DNA of 32,408 bases from Pseudoxanthomonas suwonensis (lineage in GTDB: Bacteria; Pseudomonadota; Gammaproteobacteria; Xanthomonadales; Xanthomonadaceae): NCBI GenBank assembly GCA_030535605.1, contig JAUNRQ010000026.1, positions 1 to 32,408 of the forward strand, in the 5' to 3' direction. Positions within the stretch are counted from its first letter, which is position 1. Each line of letters starts with the position of its first letter. Below the pieces are notes generated by a model, which saw only the letters and a program-made list of their open reading frames with translations, did no database searches and was not told the DNA's origin. Shown in pieces: positions 1-9,227 of this stretch. Position numbers and translations under genes: made by a program.

Positions 1-2
1 CC

Positions 3-1016
<1,014 letters not shown>

Positions 1017-1120
1017 CCGTCCCGCGCCGGCTGTCGCCGGCGTGACACGCTATCGTGTGGTCCGGTGGCCGCGTGCCACCCTCGTCCCTCGCCCCGTCCT
1101 GTCCGCACGAACGCGTCCGC

Positions 1121-2140
1121 ATGTCGAGCTATTCCGCTTCCAGCGCTGCCCGTCCCGGCGAAGTCGCCGGCACGCTGCGTCTGCTGGGGCTGCTGCTGCT
1201 GGCGGTGGTGCTGATGGTGCTGGACCACCGCGGCGGCTGGCTGGTGCAGGTGCGCCAGCACGGCGAAACCATGATGCAGCCGCTGTGGTGGCTGGCGGCG
1301 ATGCCCGGCCGGATGGGCGAGAGCATCCGCCAGGGCGCAGTCAGCCGCGAGCAGTTGATCGAAGACAACCGCAACCTGCGCAACGCGCTGCTGCTCAGCG
1401 GTGCACGGGTGGCTCGCCTGCAGGCGACGGTGGCCGAGAACACGCGGATGCGCGCATTGCTGGACGCGGCCCAGGCGGTCGGCGAGGACGTGCAATTGGT
1501 GCCGATCCTCGACGTCGACATGGACCCGACCCGCCAGCGCTTGTTGCTGGCGGCCGGCAGCAGCCACGGGATCGAATCCGGCCAGCCGGTGATCGATGCC
1601 GGTGGCCTCCTGGGCCAGGTCATCTCGCTGACCCCCACCACCGCGACGGTGCTGCTGCTGACCGACCCGGACCATGCCGTGCCGGTGACCGTGGCGCGCA
1701 CCGGGGCGCGGCTGATCGCGCAGGGCAGCGGTCGCGTGGACCAGCTGGAGGTGCCCAACGTGCCGTTTTCGGCGGACCTCGAGGTGGGCGACGAGATCGT
1801 CAGTTCCGGCCTGGGGGGGCGCTTCCCGCCGGGCTTCTCCGTCGGCCGCGTGATCGAATTGCGATCGGACGAAGGTCGCGCCTTCCTGGTCGCGGTGCTG
1901 GCGCCGGCGGCGCATCTGGACCGCGGCCGCGAGGTGCTGCTGCTGCGCAATGTCGCCCGCGGTGGCGTGTTGCCGATCCCGGTGTCGCCCGTGGTCCCGT
2001 TGGCGGATCCGGCACAGGCCGCGCCCGCGGCGCCGGCAGCCGACGGCGAGGGCGACGGCCGGACCACGCTCCCGATCACTCCCGAGCAGTCGCCGGTGGA
2101 CAGCAGAGAGCATCGGCAGCCGTCGGAGCCGTCGCCATGA
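1121..2140 (+). CDS. mreC: Rod shape-determining protein MreC
   Basis: Bitopic inner-membrane protein with a periplasmic beta-domain that links MreB filaments to PBP2 and helps activate it. The 339-residue product has a short cytoplasmic tail, one transmembrane helix at about residues 18-38, a coiled-coil-prone segment at about 66-115, and the two-lobed MreC core seen in the SHGIESGQPVIDAGGLLGQV stretch and in VGDEIVSSGLGGRFPPGFSVG. The C-terminus is a Pro/Ala-rich tail that is probably disordered. An upstream in-frame GTG at 1055 would add 22 residues; I prefer the ATG at 1121 because the protein then starts just before the conserved basic, Arg-containing segment and the membrane helix. The stop overlaps the mreD start (ATGA), implying translational coupling. 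Confidence 0.93.
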   Translation: MSSYSASSAARPGEVAGTLRLLGLLLLAVVLMVLDHRGGWLVQVRQHGETMMQPLWWLAAMPGRMGESIRQGAVSREQLIEDNRNLRNALLLSGARVARLQATVAENTRMRALLDAAQAVGEDVQLVPILDVDMDPTRQRLLLAAGSSHGIESGQPVIDAGGLLGQVISLTPTTATVLLLTDPDHAVPVTVARTGARLIAQGSGRVDQLEVPNVPFSADLEVGDEIVSSGLGGRFPPGFSVGRVIELRSDEGRAFLVAVLAPAAHLDRGREVLLLRNVARGGVLPIPVSPVVPLADPAQAAPAAPAADGEGDGRTTLPITPEQSPVDSREHRQPSEPSP

Positions 2141-2619
2141 GCACGCGCCGCCGCAGTCACTGGGCCTTGCCTGTCAGCGTGCTGGTGGCGTTGCTGCTCG
2201 GGCTGTTGCCGTTGCCCGGCACATTGCAGCCGCTGCGTCCCTACTGGCTGGCGCTGGTGGTGCTGTACTGGCTGCTGGAAGCGCCGGAGCGGGTCGGGCT
2301 GGGGTTTGCCTTCCTCGCCGGGTTGATCGCCGACCTGGCGTGGGGGGGATTGCTGGGTGAGCAGTCGCTGCGCCTGCTGGTGATGGCCTTCATCCTCGAC
2401 CGCTTCCGGTCGCAAGTGCGCTTCTTCCCGCTGCCGCAACAGATGCTGGTGATCGGCGGGCTGCTGCTCAACGATCGCGTGGTGCAGGCGGTGCTCTATC
2501 TCGCCTTCGGTCGCGCACAACTGCCCGCGGCCTACTGGATCGCGCCGTTGCTGGGCATGCTGCTGTGGATTCCGCTGTACATGCTGATGGATGTCATGCG
2601 CATGGAGCGGCGGCGCTGA
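2137..2619 (+). CDS. mreD: Rod shape-determining protein MreD
   Basis: Small polytopic inner-membrane partner of MreC in the elongasome. The 160-residue product is strongly hydrophobic, with about five predicted membrane segments (roughly residues 9-28, 31-50, 52-75, 95-125 and 135-155). It contains the typical MreD pattern of a Pro-rich first loop followed by WLALVVLYWLLEAPERVGLG and an AWGGLLGEQSL loop. Length matches the family (about 160 residues). The ATG overlaps the mreC stop by 4 nt, and the next gene, mrdA, starts 1 nt after this stop, so the gene lies inside one transcription unit. Assignment rests on topology, length and gene order as much as on motifs, because MreD sequences are weakly conserved. 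Confidence 0.92.
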   Translation: MSTRRRSHWALPVSVLVALLLGLLPLPGTLQPLRPYWLALVVLYWLLEAPERVGLGFAFLAGLIADLAWGGLLGEQSLRLLVMAFILDRFRSQVRFFPLPQQMLVIGGLLLNDRVVQAVLYLAFGRAQLPAAYWIAPLLGMLLWIPLYMLMDVMRMERRR

Positions 2620-2620
2620 C

Positions 2621-4594
2621 ATGGGACGACGTCGCTCTTCCGGCATGCGCCGACACCGGGTTCGGGATGCGCGCGGAGATCTGGAACGCTTCCGCCTGCG
2701 CGCTGCGATCGGTTTCGCCGTGGTGCTGCTTTCATTCGCCGGACTGGCGTTGTGGTATTTCCGCCTGCAGATCGTCGATCACGAAGACTACGCAACCCGC
2801 TCCGAAGCCAACCGGGTGCGGCCGCAGCCCATCGTCCCGGGGCGCGGACTGATCTTCGACCGCAACGGCGAGTTGCTGGCCGACAACGAACCGGCGTACC
2901 GGCTCGACGTGTTGCCGGTGCAGGCCGGCGATCCCGACGTGCTGATCGCCAACCTGCAGCAGCTGGTGGCGCTGGACGCGGAGGACATCGCCCGCTTCCA
3001 CGAAGCCAGGCGGGCCGGTCGCGGGTTCCGTCCGGTCACGCTCAAGCTGCGCATGGCCGAGGAGGAGATGGCGCGTTTCGCGGTGGAGCGGTGGCGCTTT
3101 CCCGGCGTCGACATCGTGCCCTACCTCGGTCGGGTGTACCCGCACGGCGAGCTGCTGGCACACGTGATCGGCTATGTCGGGCGTGTCGATGCGCGTGACC
3201 TGGAAGCCATGGACACGTCCAGCACCCCGTTTTCGCATGTCGGCAAGACCGGGCTGGAACGCTTCTACGATGAACAGCTCCGTGGCAAGCCGGGCTACCG
3301 GCGGATCGAAACCAATGCCCATGGTCGTCCGGTCCGCACGCTCGGCACGGTCCCGGCCACGGCCGGCACCGACCTGCGCCTGTCCATCGATCTGCGCCTG
3401 CAGCAGGCGATGGTCGCGGCCTTTGGCGAACACGAGGGCTCGGCGGTGGCGGTGGATCCGCGCACGGGCGAGATCCTGGCGATGGTCAGCCTGCCGGCGT
3501 TCGACCCGAACCTGTTCGTCAACGGCATCTCGCGCACCGATTTCGCCGTGCTCAACGAAAATCCCTCGCGGCCGCAGTTCAACCGCCTGGTGCTGGGCGG
3601 GGTGGCGCCAGGGTCGACACTGAAGCCGATGATCGCGCTGGCCGGGCTGGACAGCGGCCTGCGCCGTCCCGATGACCGGGTGATGTCCACCGGCATGTTC
3701 TACCTGCCGGGCACCCGGCGCGGCTGGGGCGACGCCGCGCGCGGCGGCCATGGCAGCACCGACCTGCGCAAGTCGGTGGCGCAGTCGGTCAATACCTATT
3801 ACTACCGGCTTGCACTGGACCTGGGCATCGAGCGCTTCGCTGCGTACATGAGCCGCTACGGCTTCGGCGAGCCGACCGGGATCGACCTGACCGGCGAGAT
3901 TCCGGGCATCCTTCCCTCGCCGCAGCAGAAGCAGTCCAGCCGCAAGGAGCGCTGGTATCCGGGCGATACCCTCAACGCGGCCATCGGCCAGGGCGACTGG
4001 AAGGTGACGCCGCTGCAACTGGTGGCGGCGACCGCGGCCATGGCCGACGGCCAGTTGCGTCGCCCGCACCTGGCCGCGCAGCAGCGCATCGGCTTCGACG
4101 CCGAGTGGTCGGCGATGGCGCAACCGCCAGCGCGCGCCGTCAGCGACAGCCCGGCAAACCTTGCGGTGATCCGCGAAGCGATGCACGCGACCATGTTGCC
4201 CGGTGGCACCGGCTGGCGGGTGGCCGCCGGCGCACCGTATTCCATGGCCGGCAAGACCGGGACCGCGCAGGTCGCCAGCCGACGCGGCAGCGCCGCGGTC
4301 AATCCCCGCAGCCTGCCGATGCATCTGCGCCACCGCGCGCTGTTCGTCGGCTTCGCCCCGGTGGAGGCGCCGAGCATCGCGTTGGCGGTCGCGGTCGAAG
4401 GCGGCGGTTACGGCGGCACCACCGCCGCGCCGATCGCCCGCAGGATCTTCGACGCGTGGCTGCTGGGCACCATGCCCGAAACGCCCGAGCCCGCGCCTGT
4501 CGAATCCCCGGCGGTGCCGGCGGAGGCGACGCTGCCGACAGCCACCACGGCGGCATCGCAGCCGGCAGCGGCAAGCACGGAGGCAGGGCAATGA
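2621..4594 (+). CDS. mrdA: Penicillin-binding protein 2, peptidoglycan DD-transpeptidase
   Basis: Class B PBP that cross-links nascent peptidoglycan during elongation, working with RodA glycosyltransferase. The 657-residue product has one N-terminal membrane anchor (about residues 28-48), a PBP-dimerisation pedestal (RGLIFDRNGELLADNEPAYR, about 75-94) and a transpeptidase domain with GSTLKP (nucleophile Ser332, Lys335), SVNTYYYRLA (SxN) and AGKTGTAQVA (KTG). A Pro/Ala/Thr-rich tail of about 40 residues follows the catalytic domain. The ATG at 2621 lies 1 nt after the mreD stop; an upstream ATG at 2591 inside mreD would add ten residues not typical of the family. The stop overlaps the rodA start by 4 nt. 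All catalytic motifs are intact. Confidence 0.96.
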   Translation: MGRRRSSGMRRHRVRDARGDLERFRLRAAIGFAVVLLSFAGLALWYFRLQIVDHEDYATRSEANRVRPQPIVPGRGLIFDRNGELLADNEPAYRLDVLPVQAGDPDVLIANLQQLVALDAEDIARFHEARRAGRGFRPVTLKLRMAEEEMARFAVERWRFPGVDIVPYLGRVYPHGELLAHVIGYVGRVDARDLEAMDTSSTPFSHVGKTGLERFYDEQLRGKPGYRRIETNAHGRPVRTLGTVPATAGTDLRLSIDLRLQQAMVAAFGEHEGSAVAVDPRTGEILAMVSLPAFDPNLFVNGISRTDFAVLNENPSRPQFNRLVLGGVAPGSTLKPMIALAGLDSGLRRPDDRVMSTGMFYLPGTRRGWGDAARGGHGSTDLRKSVAQSVNTYYYRLALDLGIERFAAYMSRYGFGEPTGIDLTGEIPGILPSPQQKQSSRKERWYPGDTLNAAIGQGDWKVTPLQLVAATAAMADGQLRRPHLAAQQRIGFDAEWSAMAQPPARAVSDSPANLAVIREAMHATMLPGGTGWRVAAGAPYSMAGKTGTAQVASRRGSAAVNPRSLPMHLRHRALFVGFAPVEAPSIALAVAVEGGGYGGTTAAPIARRIFDAWLLGTMPETPEPAPVESPAVPAEATLPTATTAASQPAAASTEAGQ

Positions 4595-5700
4595 GGGAAC
4601 TGCTTCGCTGGCTGGGCGAGATGCTGCATCGCCTGCTGCACACGCTCGACTGGCCACTGTGCGTGGCCCTCGGTGCGTTGATGCTGATCGGCTGCACGGT
4701 GTTGTACAGCGCCGGCGAAAGCCCGGCGCTGGCGATCAACCAGTCCGTGCGCTACGGCATCGGCATCGGCCTGATGTGGTTGCTCTCGCGCGTCTCGCCG
4801 GTGCGGTTGCGCGATGCCACGCCGCTGGTCTACGCGGTCACGCTGCTGCCGTTGGTGCTGGTGCTGTTCATCGGCACCGGGCGCCACGGCGCCCACTGGA
4901 TCAACCTCGGCGGCTTCTTTTTCCAGCCGGCCGAACTGTTGAAGCTGAGCCTGCCGATGATGGTCGCCTGGCACCTGCACCGGCAGCCGCTGCCACCGTC
5001 GTTCATGGCCACGGTCGGGGCGATGCTGGTGATCGCACTGCCGATCGGACTGATCCTGCTGCAGCCGGACTTCGGCACGGCGATGATGGTGCTGGCCGCT
5101 GGCGGGTTCGCGCTGTACCTGGGCGGGATGTCGTGGTGGTGGTTCGCGGCGGCCGCGGGCACGGTGGCCGCGGTGGTGCCGGTGGCGTGGATGTGGCTGT
5201 TGAAGCCCTACCAGAAGGCGCGGGTGATGACCTATCTGGAGGGCCTGGCGGGCGAGCACTCCGACCCGCAGGGCGAGGGCTGGAACATCATCCAGTCCAA
5301 GATCGCGATCGGCGGCGGTGGCCTCACCGGCAAGGGTTGGGGGCAGGGCACGCAGTCGCACCTGAGCTACATCCCCGAGCACACCACCGACTTCATCTTC
5401 GCCGTGCTCAGCGAGGAGTTCGGCTGGATCGGGGTGGTGGTGACCCTGCTGCTGTACGTATTCGTGGTGGGGCGCTGCCTGTGGATCGCCGCGCAGGCGC
5501 GCGACACCTTCTCGCGGGTGCTGGCCGGCGCACTGGGTCTGGCCCTGTTCGCCTACGTGCTGGTCAATGGCGGCATGGTGGCCGGCCTGCTGCCGGTGGT
5601 GGGCGTGCCGATGCCGCTGCTGTCCTATGGTGGCACCGCAGCGGTCTCGCTGCTGGCCGGCATGGGCGTGGTGATGGCCGCCCGGGCGCACCAGCGATAA
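4591..5700 (+). CDS. rodA: Peptidoglycan glycosyltransferase RodA (SEDS family)
   Basis: SEDS-family integral membrane polymerase that extends glycan strands from lipid II in the elongasome, paired with PBP2. The 369-residue product has about ten transmembrane helices. Family signatures include GAHWINLGGFFFQPAELLKL, LQPDFGTAMMVLAAG (the Asp-bearing loop), GGGGLTGKGWGQGTQSHL, PEHTTDFIFAVLSEEFGWIG and the C-terminal GVPMPLLSYGGTAAVSLLAG. Its ATG overlaps the mrdA stop (ATGA), so the transpeptidase and glycosyltransferase are probably made in equal amounts. Length is normal for RodA. The Asp in QPDFGTA corresponds to a conserved acidic residue of the family, though its role here is inferred from homology. 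Confidence 0.96.
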   Translation: MRELLRWLGEMLHRLLHTLDWPLCVALGALMLIGCTVLYSAGESPALAINQSVRYGIGIGLMWLLSRVSPVRLRDATPLVYAVTLLPLVLVLFIGTGRHGAHWINLGGFFFQPAELLKLSLPMMVAWHLHRQPLPPSFMATVGAMLVIALPIGLILLQPDFGTAMMVLAAGGFALYLGGMSWWWFAAAAGTVAAVVPVAWMWLLKPYQKARVMTYLEGLAGEHSDPQGEGWNIIQSKIAIGGGGLTGKGWGQGTQSHLSYIPEHTTDFIFAVLSEEFGWIGVVVTLLLYVFVVGRCLWIAAQARDTFSRVLAGALGLALFAYVLVNGGMVAGLLPVVGVPMPLLSYGGTAAVSLLAGMGVVMAARAHQR

Positions 5701-5707
5701 TGCCGCC

Positions 5708-6427
5708 ATGCTGATTCGCGCCCTCATCGTGCTGCTGGCCGTGCTCAACCTCGGCATCGCCCTGTGGTGGTGGTGGCGACCGATGCCGGTGGACGAGGCA
5801 TTGCCGGCGCAGATCGACGGGGTCCCGCTGTTGCAGCTGCCCGGGGAGTCGGTGGACGCCGTACCCGTCCCGCCGCCGGCATCCGCCCGCACCACGCCAT
5901 CGCCCGGGCCGGCCGTTTCCGCCAGACCCGTCGACGCGCCCTCGCCATCGGTGGTCGACAGCCGCGGTTCCGGTCTCTGCCACGCCTTCGGGCCGGTGGA
6001 TGCCGAAGCCGGCCAGCCGGGGGCGCAAGCCTTCGCCCATGGCCGCATCCACGTCCAGCCGGCGCCCGCGGCCAGCGTCCCGCCGCGTGGCTGGCGCGTG
6101 GTGATGCCGCCGCAGGCCGACCTGGAAGCCGCCCTGGCCCTGCAGCAGACCTTGCGCGGCGCCGGCTTCAGCGACCAGGTGCTGGTACGCAACCCGCCGG
6201 AAACCAACAGCATCGCGCTGGGCCTGTTCGGCAGTCGCGAAGCCGCTCTGCGCCATCGCCAGCGGCTGGCCGCGGCCGGCTTCCGGGCGCAGGTGCACCC
6301 CACCGGCAGCGACATCCGCCCGGCACTGGCCTTCGAGCTGCGCGAAGGCGTTGATCCGGAGCAGGTGCGGATCGGCTTGCGCATGCTGCGCACCCAGCCG
6401 GTGGATTGCGACACGCTCGGACGTTGA
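5708..6427 (+). CDS. SPOR-like inner-membrane protein, elongasome-linked
   Basis: A 239-residue protein with one N-terminal membrane anchor (about residues 4-22, ending in WWWW), a Pro/Ala-rich linker (about 45-85), a short block SGLCHAFGPV, and a C-terminal alpha/beta region (about 128-200; RGWRVVMPPQADLEAALALQ, then IALGLFGSREAALRHRQRL) resembling the SPOR peptidoglycan-binding fold with its repeated Gly-x-Phe strand and Ala-rich helix. It starts 7 nt after rodA, so it is likely the last gene of the operon. A wall-binding role in elongation is inferred from context. The SPOR match is from pattern only; a profile search (PF05036) would decide it. I know no established gene name. Confidence 0.8.
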   Translation: MLIRALIVLLAVLNLGIALWWWWRPMPVDEALPAQIDGVPLLQLPGESVDAVPVPPPASARTTPSPGPAVSARPVDAPSPSVVDSRGSGLCHAFGPVDAEAGQPGAQAFAHGRIHVQPAPAASVPPRGWRVVMPPQADLEAALALQQTLRGAGFSDQVLVRNPPETNSIALGLFGSREAALRHRQRLAAAGFRAQVHPTGSDIRPALAFELREGVDPEQVRIGLRMLRTQPVDCDTLGR

Positions 6428-6450
6428 ACGGTGGTCGGCCACGCTAGAAT
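6424..6450 (+). promoter_or_regulatory. Probable sigma-70 promoter of tRNA-Thr
   Basis: TTGAAC at 6424-6429 and TAGAAT at 6445-6450, separated by 15 nt, lie directly before the tRNA gene, with the -35 box overlapping the stop codon of the preceding gene. The bases just after the -10 box are GC-rich (GGGCGCCC), like the discriminators of stable-RNA promoters under stringent control. The 15-nt spacer is short, so the -35 assignment is the weaker part. Confidence 0.5.
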
Positions 6451-6460
6451 GGGCGCCCAC

Positions 6461-6536
6461 GCCGGCTTAGCTCAGTTGGTAGAGCAACCGCCTTGTAAGC
6501 GGTAGGTCGTCAGTTCGACTCTGACAGCCGGCACCA
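6461..6536 (+). tRNA. tRNA-Thr (anticodon UGU)
   Basis: The 76-nt sequence folds as a standard cloverleaf. The acceptor stem is GCCGGCT/AGCCGGC, the D-arm GCTC...GAGC with AGTTGGTA, the anticodon stem ACCGC/GCGGT with loop CTTGTAA (anticodon TGT at 6494-6496), the variable loop AGGTC, and the T-arm GTCAG/CTGAC with loop TTCGACT. Discriminator A and an encoded CCA end follow. Anticodon UGU reads ACA and, with wobble, other ACN threonine codons. It sits 18 nt before the arginase start codon, so the two may share a primary transcript. Confidence 0.97.
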
Positions 6537-6553
6537 ACTCCTGCGTGAACCCC

Positions 6554-7477
6554 ATGACCTCTCGATTCCTTCCCGTTTCCATCTACGGCGTGCCCACGGA
6601 CGTCGGCGCTGCCCGTCGCGGTGCTTCGATGGGCCCCGAAGCGCTGCGCGTTGCGCGGCTGCTGGAATCCATCGCCCGCCGCGATGTCGAGGTGTGCGAC
6701 GAGGGCGATGTCGGCGGGCCGCGCAACCCGGAGGCCGGTCCGGTGGATGGCTACCGCCATCTGGACGAGGTGGTCGCGTGGAACCAGGCGGTGCTGCAGA
6801 TGAGCACGCGCATCCTCGGCCAGGGGCGCATGCCGATCATGCTCGGCGGCGACCATTGCCTGGCCATGGGTTCCATCGCCGCGGTGGCCGCGCACTGTCG
6901 CGCCACCGGCAAGGACCTGCGAGTGCTTTGGCTGGACGCGCATGCGGACTTCAACACCAGCGAGATCACCCCGTCCGGCAACGTCCACGGCATGCCGGTG
7001 GCCTGCCTGTGCGGCATCGGCCCGGATGTGCTGACGTCGCTTGGCGGCCATGTGCCGGCGATCACCCCGGCGCAGGTGCGACAGCTGGGGATCCGCTCGG
7101 TCGACCGTGGCGAGAAGCGACTGGTGAAGGAGCATGGCCTGGACATCTACGACATGCGCTACATCGACGAGATCGGCATGCGCCGGGTGATGGAGGAGGC
7201 GTTGGACGGGATCGACGAGAACACCCATCTGCATGTCAGCTTCGATGTCGACATGCTTGACCCGTCGATCGCGCCCGGGACCGGCACGCGCGTGCCCGGC
7301 GGCGTCAATTACCGCGAGGCGCAACTGATGATGGAAATGATTGCCGATACCGGCCGCATGGCCTCGCTGGACCTGGTCGAAGTCAACCCGGCGCTGGACA
7401 AGCGCAACGCCACCGCGCGTTTGGCGGTGGAGCTGGTGGAAAGCCTGTTCGGCAAGTCCACGCTGATGCGTGACTGA
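6554..7477 (+). CDS. rocF: Arginase
   Basis: Binuclear-manganese ureohydrolase converting L-arginine to ornithine and urea in arginine catabolism. The 307-residue product carries all the metal-binding motifs: GGDHCLAMG (His101), WLDAHADFN (Asp128, His130, Asp132) and SFDVDMLDPSIAPGTGT (Asp231, Asp233), plus the substrate-loop segment SGNVHGMP. Length is typical. An in-frame GTG at 6545 would add three residues; I chose ATG 6554. No good Shine-Dalgarno is visible, and the gene begins 18 nt after the CCA end of tRNA-Thr, so its transcript may arise by processing of the tRNA precursor or from a promoter hidden in the tRNA gene. The motif set favours arginase over agmatinase, but the substrate is not proven. 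Confidence 0.93.
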   Translation: MTSRFLPVSIYGVPTDVGAARRGASMGPEALRVARLLESIARRDVEVCDEGDVGGPRNPEAGPVDGYRHLDEVVAWNQAVLQMSTRILGQGRMPIMLGGDHCLAMGSIAAVAAHCRATGKDLRVLWLDAHADFNTSEITPSGNVHGMPVACLCGIGPDVLTSLGGHVPAITPAQVRQLGIRSVDRGEKRLVKEHGLDIYDMRYIDEIGMRRVMEEALDGIDENTHLHVSFDVDMLDPSIAPGTGTRVPGGVNYREAQLMMEMIADTGRMASLDLVEVNPALDKRNATARLAVELVESLFGKSTLMRD

Positions 7478-7581
7478 ACCGATCCCCACGCCTGGGATTC
7501 GTTTGCACGCGGGTTTCACGCTCGCCTGCGTTTGATGGAACGGTGCCGCACGCGGCCGCAACCCCAAACAAGGAGTTCCCC

Positions 7582-7734
7582 ATGAAGCGTTTGACCACCC
7601 TGCTGTTGATGGCCCTGTTTTCCGTGGGCCTGTTGAGCGGCTGCAACACCATGGCCGGCGTCGGCCAGGACGTGCAGAAGGCTGGCGAGAAGGTCGAAGA
7701 CAAGGCCCAGGACTGCAAGGACGGCCGTTGCTGA
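7582..7734 (+). CDS. Entericidin-like small lipoprotein
   Basis: A 50-residue protein with a type II signal peptide: MKRLTTLLLMALFSVGLLSGC, lipobox LSGC with the lipidated Cys at residue 21. The mature part (NTMAGVGQDVQKAGEKVEDK) matches the entericidin EcnA/EcnB pattern of a short amphipathic helix with repeated Gly-x-Asp-Val and Lys-Ala-Gly steps. Two further Cys residues sit near the C-terminus (DCKDGRC), which is less usual. The start is supported by AGGAG 6 nt upstream of ATG. Entericidins are envelope lipoproteins described as a bacteriolytic/antidote pair induced in stationary phase; only one member is present here. A strong terminator follows. Confidence 0.85.
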   Translation: MKRLTTLLLMALFSVGLLSGCNTMAGVGQDVQKAGEKVEDKAQDCKDGRC

Positions 7735-7762
7735 TCGGCAGGCCTTCCTCGCGGTTACCACG

Positions 7763-7791
7763 AAACGGCCGGGGCACGCCCCCGGCCGTTT
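7763..7791 (+). terminator. Hairpin terminator after entericidin-like gene
   Basis: Perfect 12-bp inverted repeat AAACGGCCGGGG / CCCCGGCCGTTT with a 5-nt loop, 28 nt after the stop codon. The terminal T residues belong to the stem and only one more T follows, so it could act in either direction but is not a textbook long-U-tract terminator. Confidence 0.75.
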
Positions 7792-7944
7792 GCATGCAAC
7801 GCAGGTGTTCGCGGTGATGGTGAACCATTCAGCGCCGTAACCGCTTTTTCAGGTCTGCACGACCTGCAACCAACGCCGGCCCGGGCATGCTGGAATCGCG
7901 AGGGCACGCGCCGTCGCAATCCCCCCACATGCAGGAGTTCCACC

Positions 7945-8151
7945 GTGAACAAAGACATCATCGCCGGCAACTGGCAACAGCTGAAGGGCAAGGCCCAGAG
8001 CCAATGGGGCAAGCTCACCGACGACGTCTTCGACGTTGCCGAAGGCAACCGCGAATACCTCAGCGGCAAGCTCCAGGAGCAGTATGGCTGGACCCGCGAG
8101 CGGACCGAAGACGAGATCAACGCGTTCGAACGGCAGTTCGAGAAGCACTGA
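7945..8151 (+). CDS. CsbD family stress-response protein
   Basis: A 68-residue hydrophilic protein beginning [20 protein letters not shown], the signature of the CsbD/YjbJ family (NWxQxKGKxKxxWGKLTDDDL-type motif), followed by the conserved [18 protein letters not shown] segment. Family members are abundant small proteins induced by general or envelope stress, and their molecular function is poorly defined. The start is a GTG at 7945, supported by CAGGAG 9 nt upstream. The gene is a single transcription unit between two strong hairpins (7763-7791 and 8193-8227). With the entericidin-like gene upstream it forms a small stress-type pair, which is inference from families rather than from a shared promoter. 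Confidence 0.9.
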   Translation: MNKDIIAGNWQQLKGKAQSQWGKLTDDVFDVAEGNREYLSGKLQEQYGWTRERTEDEINAFERQFEKH

Positions 8152-8192
8152 GTCGACACAGGGATCCTTTTGGCGCAATGCGCCTCTCGTTG

Positions 8193-8227
8193 GCACGACG
8201 GCCGGGTATCAAGCCCGGCCGTCGTGC
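8193..8227 (+). terminator. Long hairpin terminator after csbD-like gene
   Basis: Perfect 14-bp arms GCACGACGGCCGGG / CCCGGCCGTCGTGC around the 7-nt loop TATCAAG, starting 41 nt after the CsbD-like stop. There is no T run after it. It also lies downstream of the convergent secreted-protein gene, so it may end transcripts from both sides. Confidence 0.7.
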
Positions 8228-8313
8228 TGTTCGCCGCAAGCGTTGTTGCCCGTGCGGTACCGCGTTCCCTGGCGGTCCCAGGTACGGTTCGGCAGTCATG
8301 CGGGCGGGTTTCG

Positions 8314-9090
8314 TCACTCCGGGTCCGGCACGAACCCACCGGGGAAGGCGCGCGGCTTGCGCGGGGCCGACCACGCGCTCGCCCGCGTTGGCAGACGGAT
8401 GCCGCGCGCCAGCAGGTTGCGCCGGCTGTCGTAGCGCAGCGTCGTTACCATGGCCGGTTGCGAGGTGGCGCGGATGAACGACGTGGTGCCGACCGGGGCA
8501 TGTTCGCGTGCGCCATGGCCGGTCCCGACGGATTGGGGCGCGGCCTGTTCGGCCGTGGCGTTGCGCGCGGAGGCCGCTGATGCACCGGCGCTGCGTGCGA
8601 TGGGCGGTGGCAACGGTCGGGGTAGCGGCCGCGGGCGGCGCTCGTGGAACACGGCGATGCCGATCACTCCGACATCGTCCGGTCGTCCGGTCCGGGCGGC
8701 GTAGCTGTCACCCAGGTCGGTGAAGTGGAAGGCGGCGACATCGCGCTGCGACTTGCGCCAGCCGGTGATGTCGCTGCTCTGGCCGGGGCCGAGCACGTAG
8801 CCGGTTTGCGCCGGGCTGGCGGTTTCGCCGGTGATGGCATTGACCCCGTCCACCGACAGCACCACCAGCACCCGTCCCGGTGAATGATTGGTCAGCCGCA
8901 CCGCGTAACGTTGGCCAGGTGTGCCCGCGGTCCACTGCTGGCCCCGGTGCGCGACGGTGGGAAGCAGCCCGCCGCCATCACGGTCGAGCAGTTGTAGCGT
9001 CACCGGCCCCGGTGCAGGACGGTGGGCTGCGGCGGTAGCGGTGCAGGCCAGTGCCAGCAGCACGGCAATGCAGGAAACACGCAGGGACAT
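8314..9090 (-). CDS. Secreted protein of unknown function
   Basis: A 258-residue product with a clear Sec signal peptide (MSLRVSCIAVLLALACTATA, cleavage near AAA-HRP). The central part (about residues 30-150) is a compact domain containing YAVRLTNHSPGRVLVVLSVD, GVNAITGETASPAQTGYVL and DSYAARTGRPDDVGVIGIAV. I recall this combination from conserved hypothetical proteins of Gammaproteobacteria but know no function. The rest is Arg/Pro/Ala-rich with the late block ATTSFIRATS-like / VTTLRYDSRRNLLARGI, possibly disordered. An ATG at 9102 and longer starts exist; I prefer 9090, with GGAG 6 nt upstream, because it places the signal peptide at the N-terminus. Transcribed divergently from trpS. A periplasmic or secreted location is inferred from the signal peptide. 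Confidence 0.75.
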   Translation of the reverse strand: MSLRVSCIAVLLALACTATAAAHRPAPGPVTLQLLDRDGGGLLPTVAHRGQQWTAGTPGQRYAVRLTNHSPGRVLVVLSVDGVNAITGETASPAQTGYVLGPGQSSDITGWRKSQRDVAAFHFTDLGDSYAARTGRPDDVGVIGIAVFHERRPRPLPRPLPPPIARSAGASAASARNATAEQAAPQSVGTGHGAREHAPVGTTSFIRATSQPAMVTTLRYDSRRNLLARGIRLPTRASAWSAPRKPRAFPGGFVPDPE

Positions 9091-9194
9091 GACGGGCTCC
9101 ATCAGGGGTGTGATGGGGTCAACGCACGGCGGAGGGAAACGGGGTTTGGCGATGCGCCGTGCTGTCGCGGGGCGCAGGATCGCGGCCCGCCGCC

Positions 9195-9200
9195 TACAAT
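9195..9200 (+). promoter_or_regulatory. Possible -10 box for trpS
   Basis: TACAAT (five of six consensus bases) lies 27 nt before the trpS ATG in otherwise GC-rich DNA. I cannot see a convincing -35 box at 16-18 nt upstream, so only the -10 element is marked. Confidence 0.35.
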
Positions 9201-9227
9201 GCACCGGTCCCATTTTCCGACCGTGCA

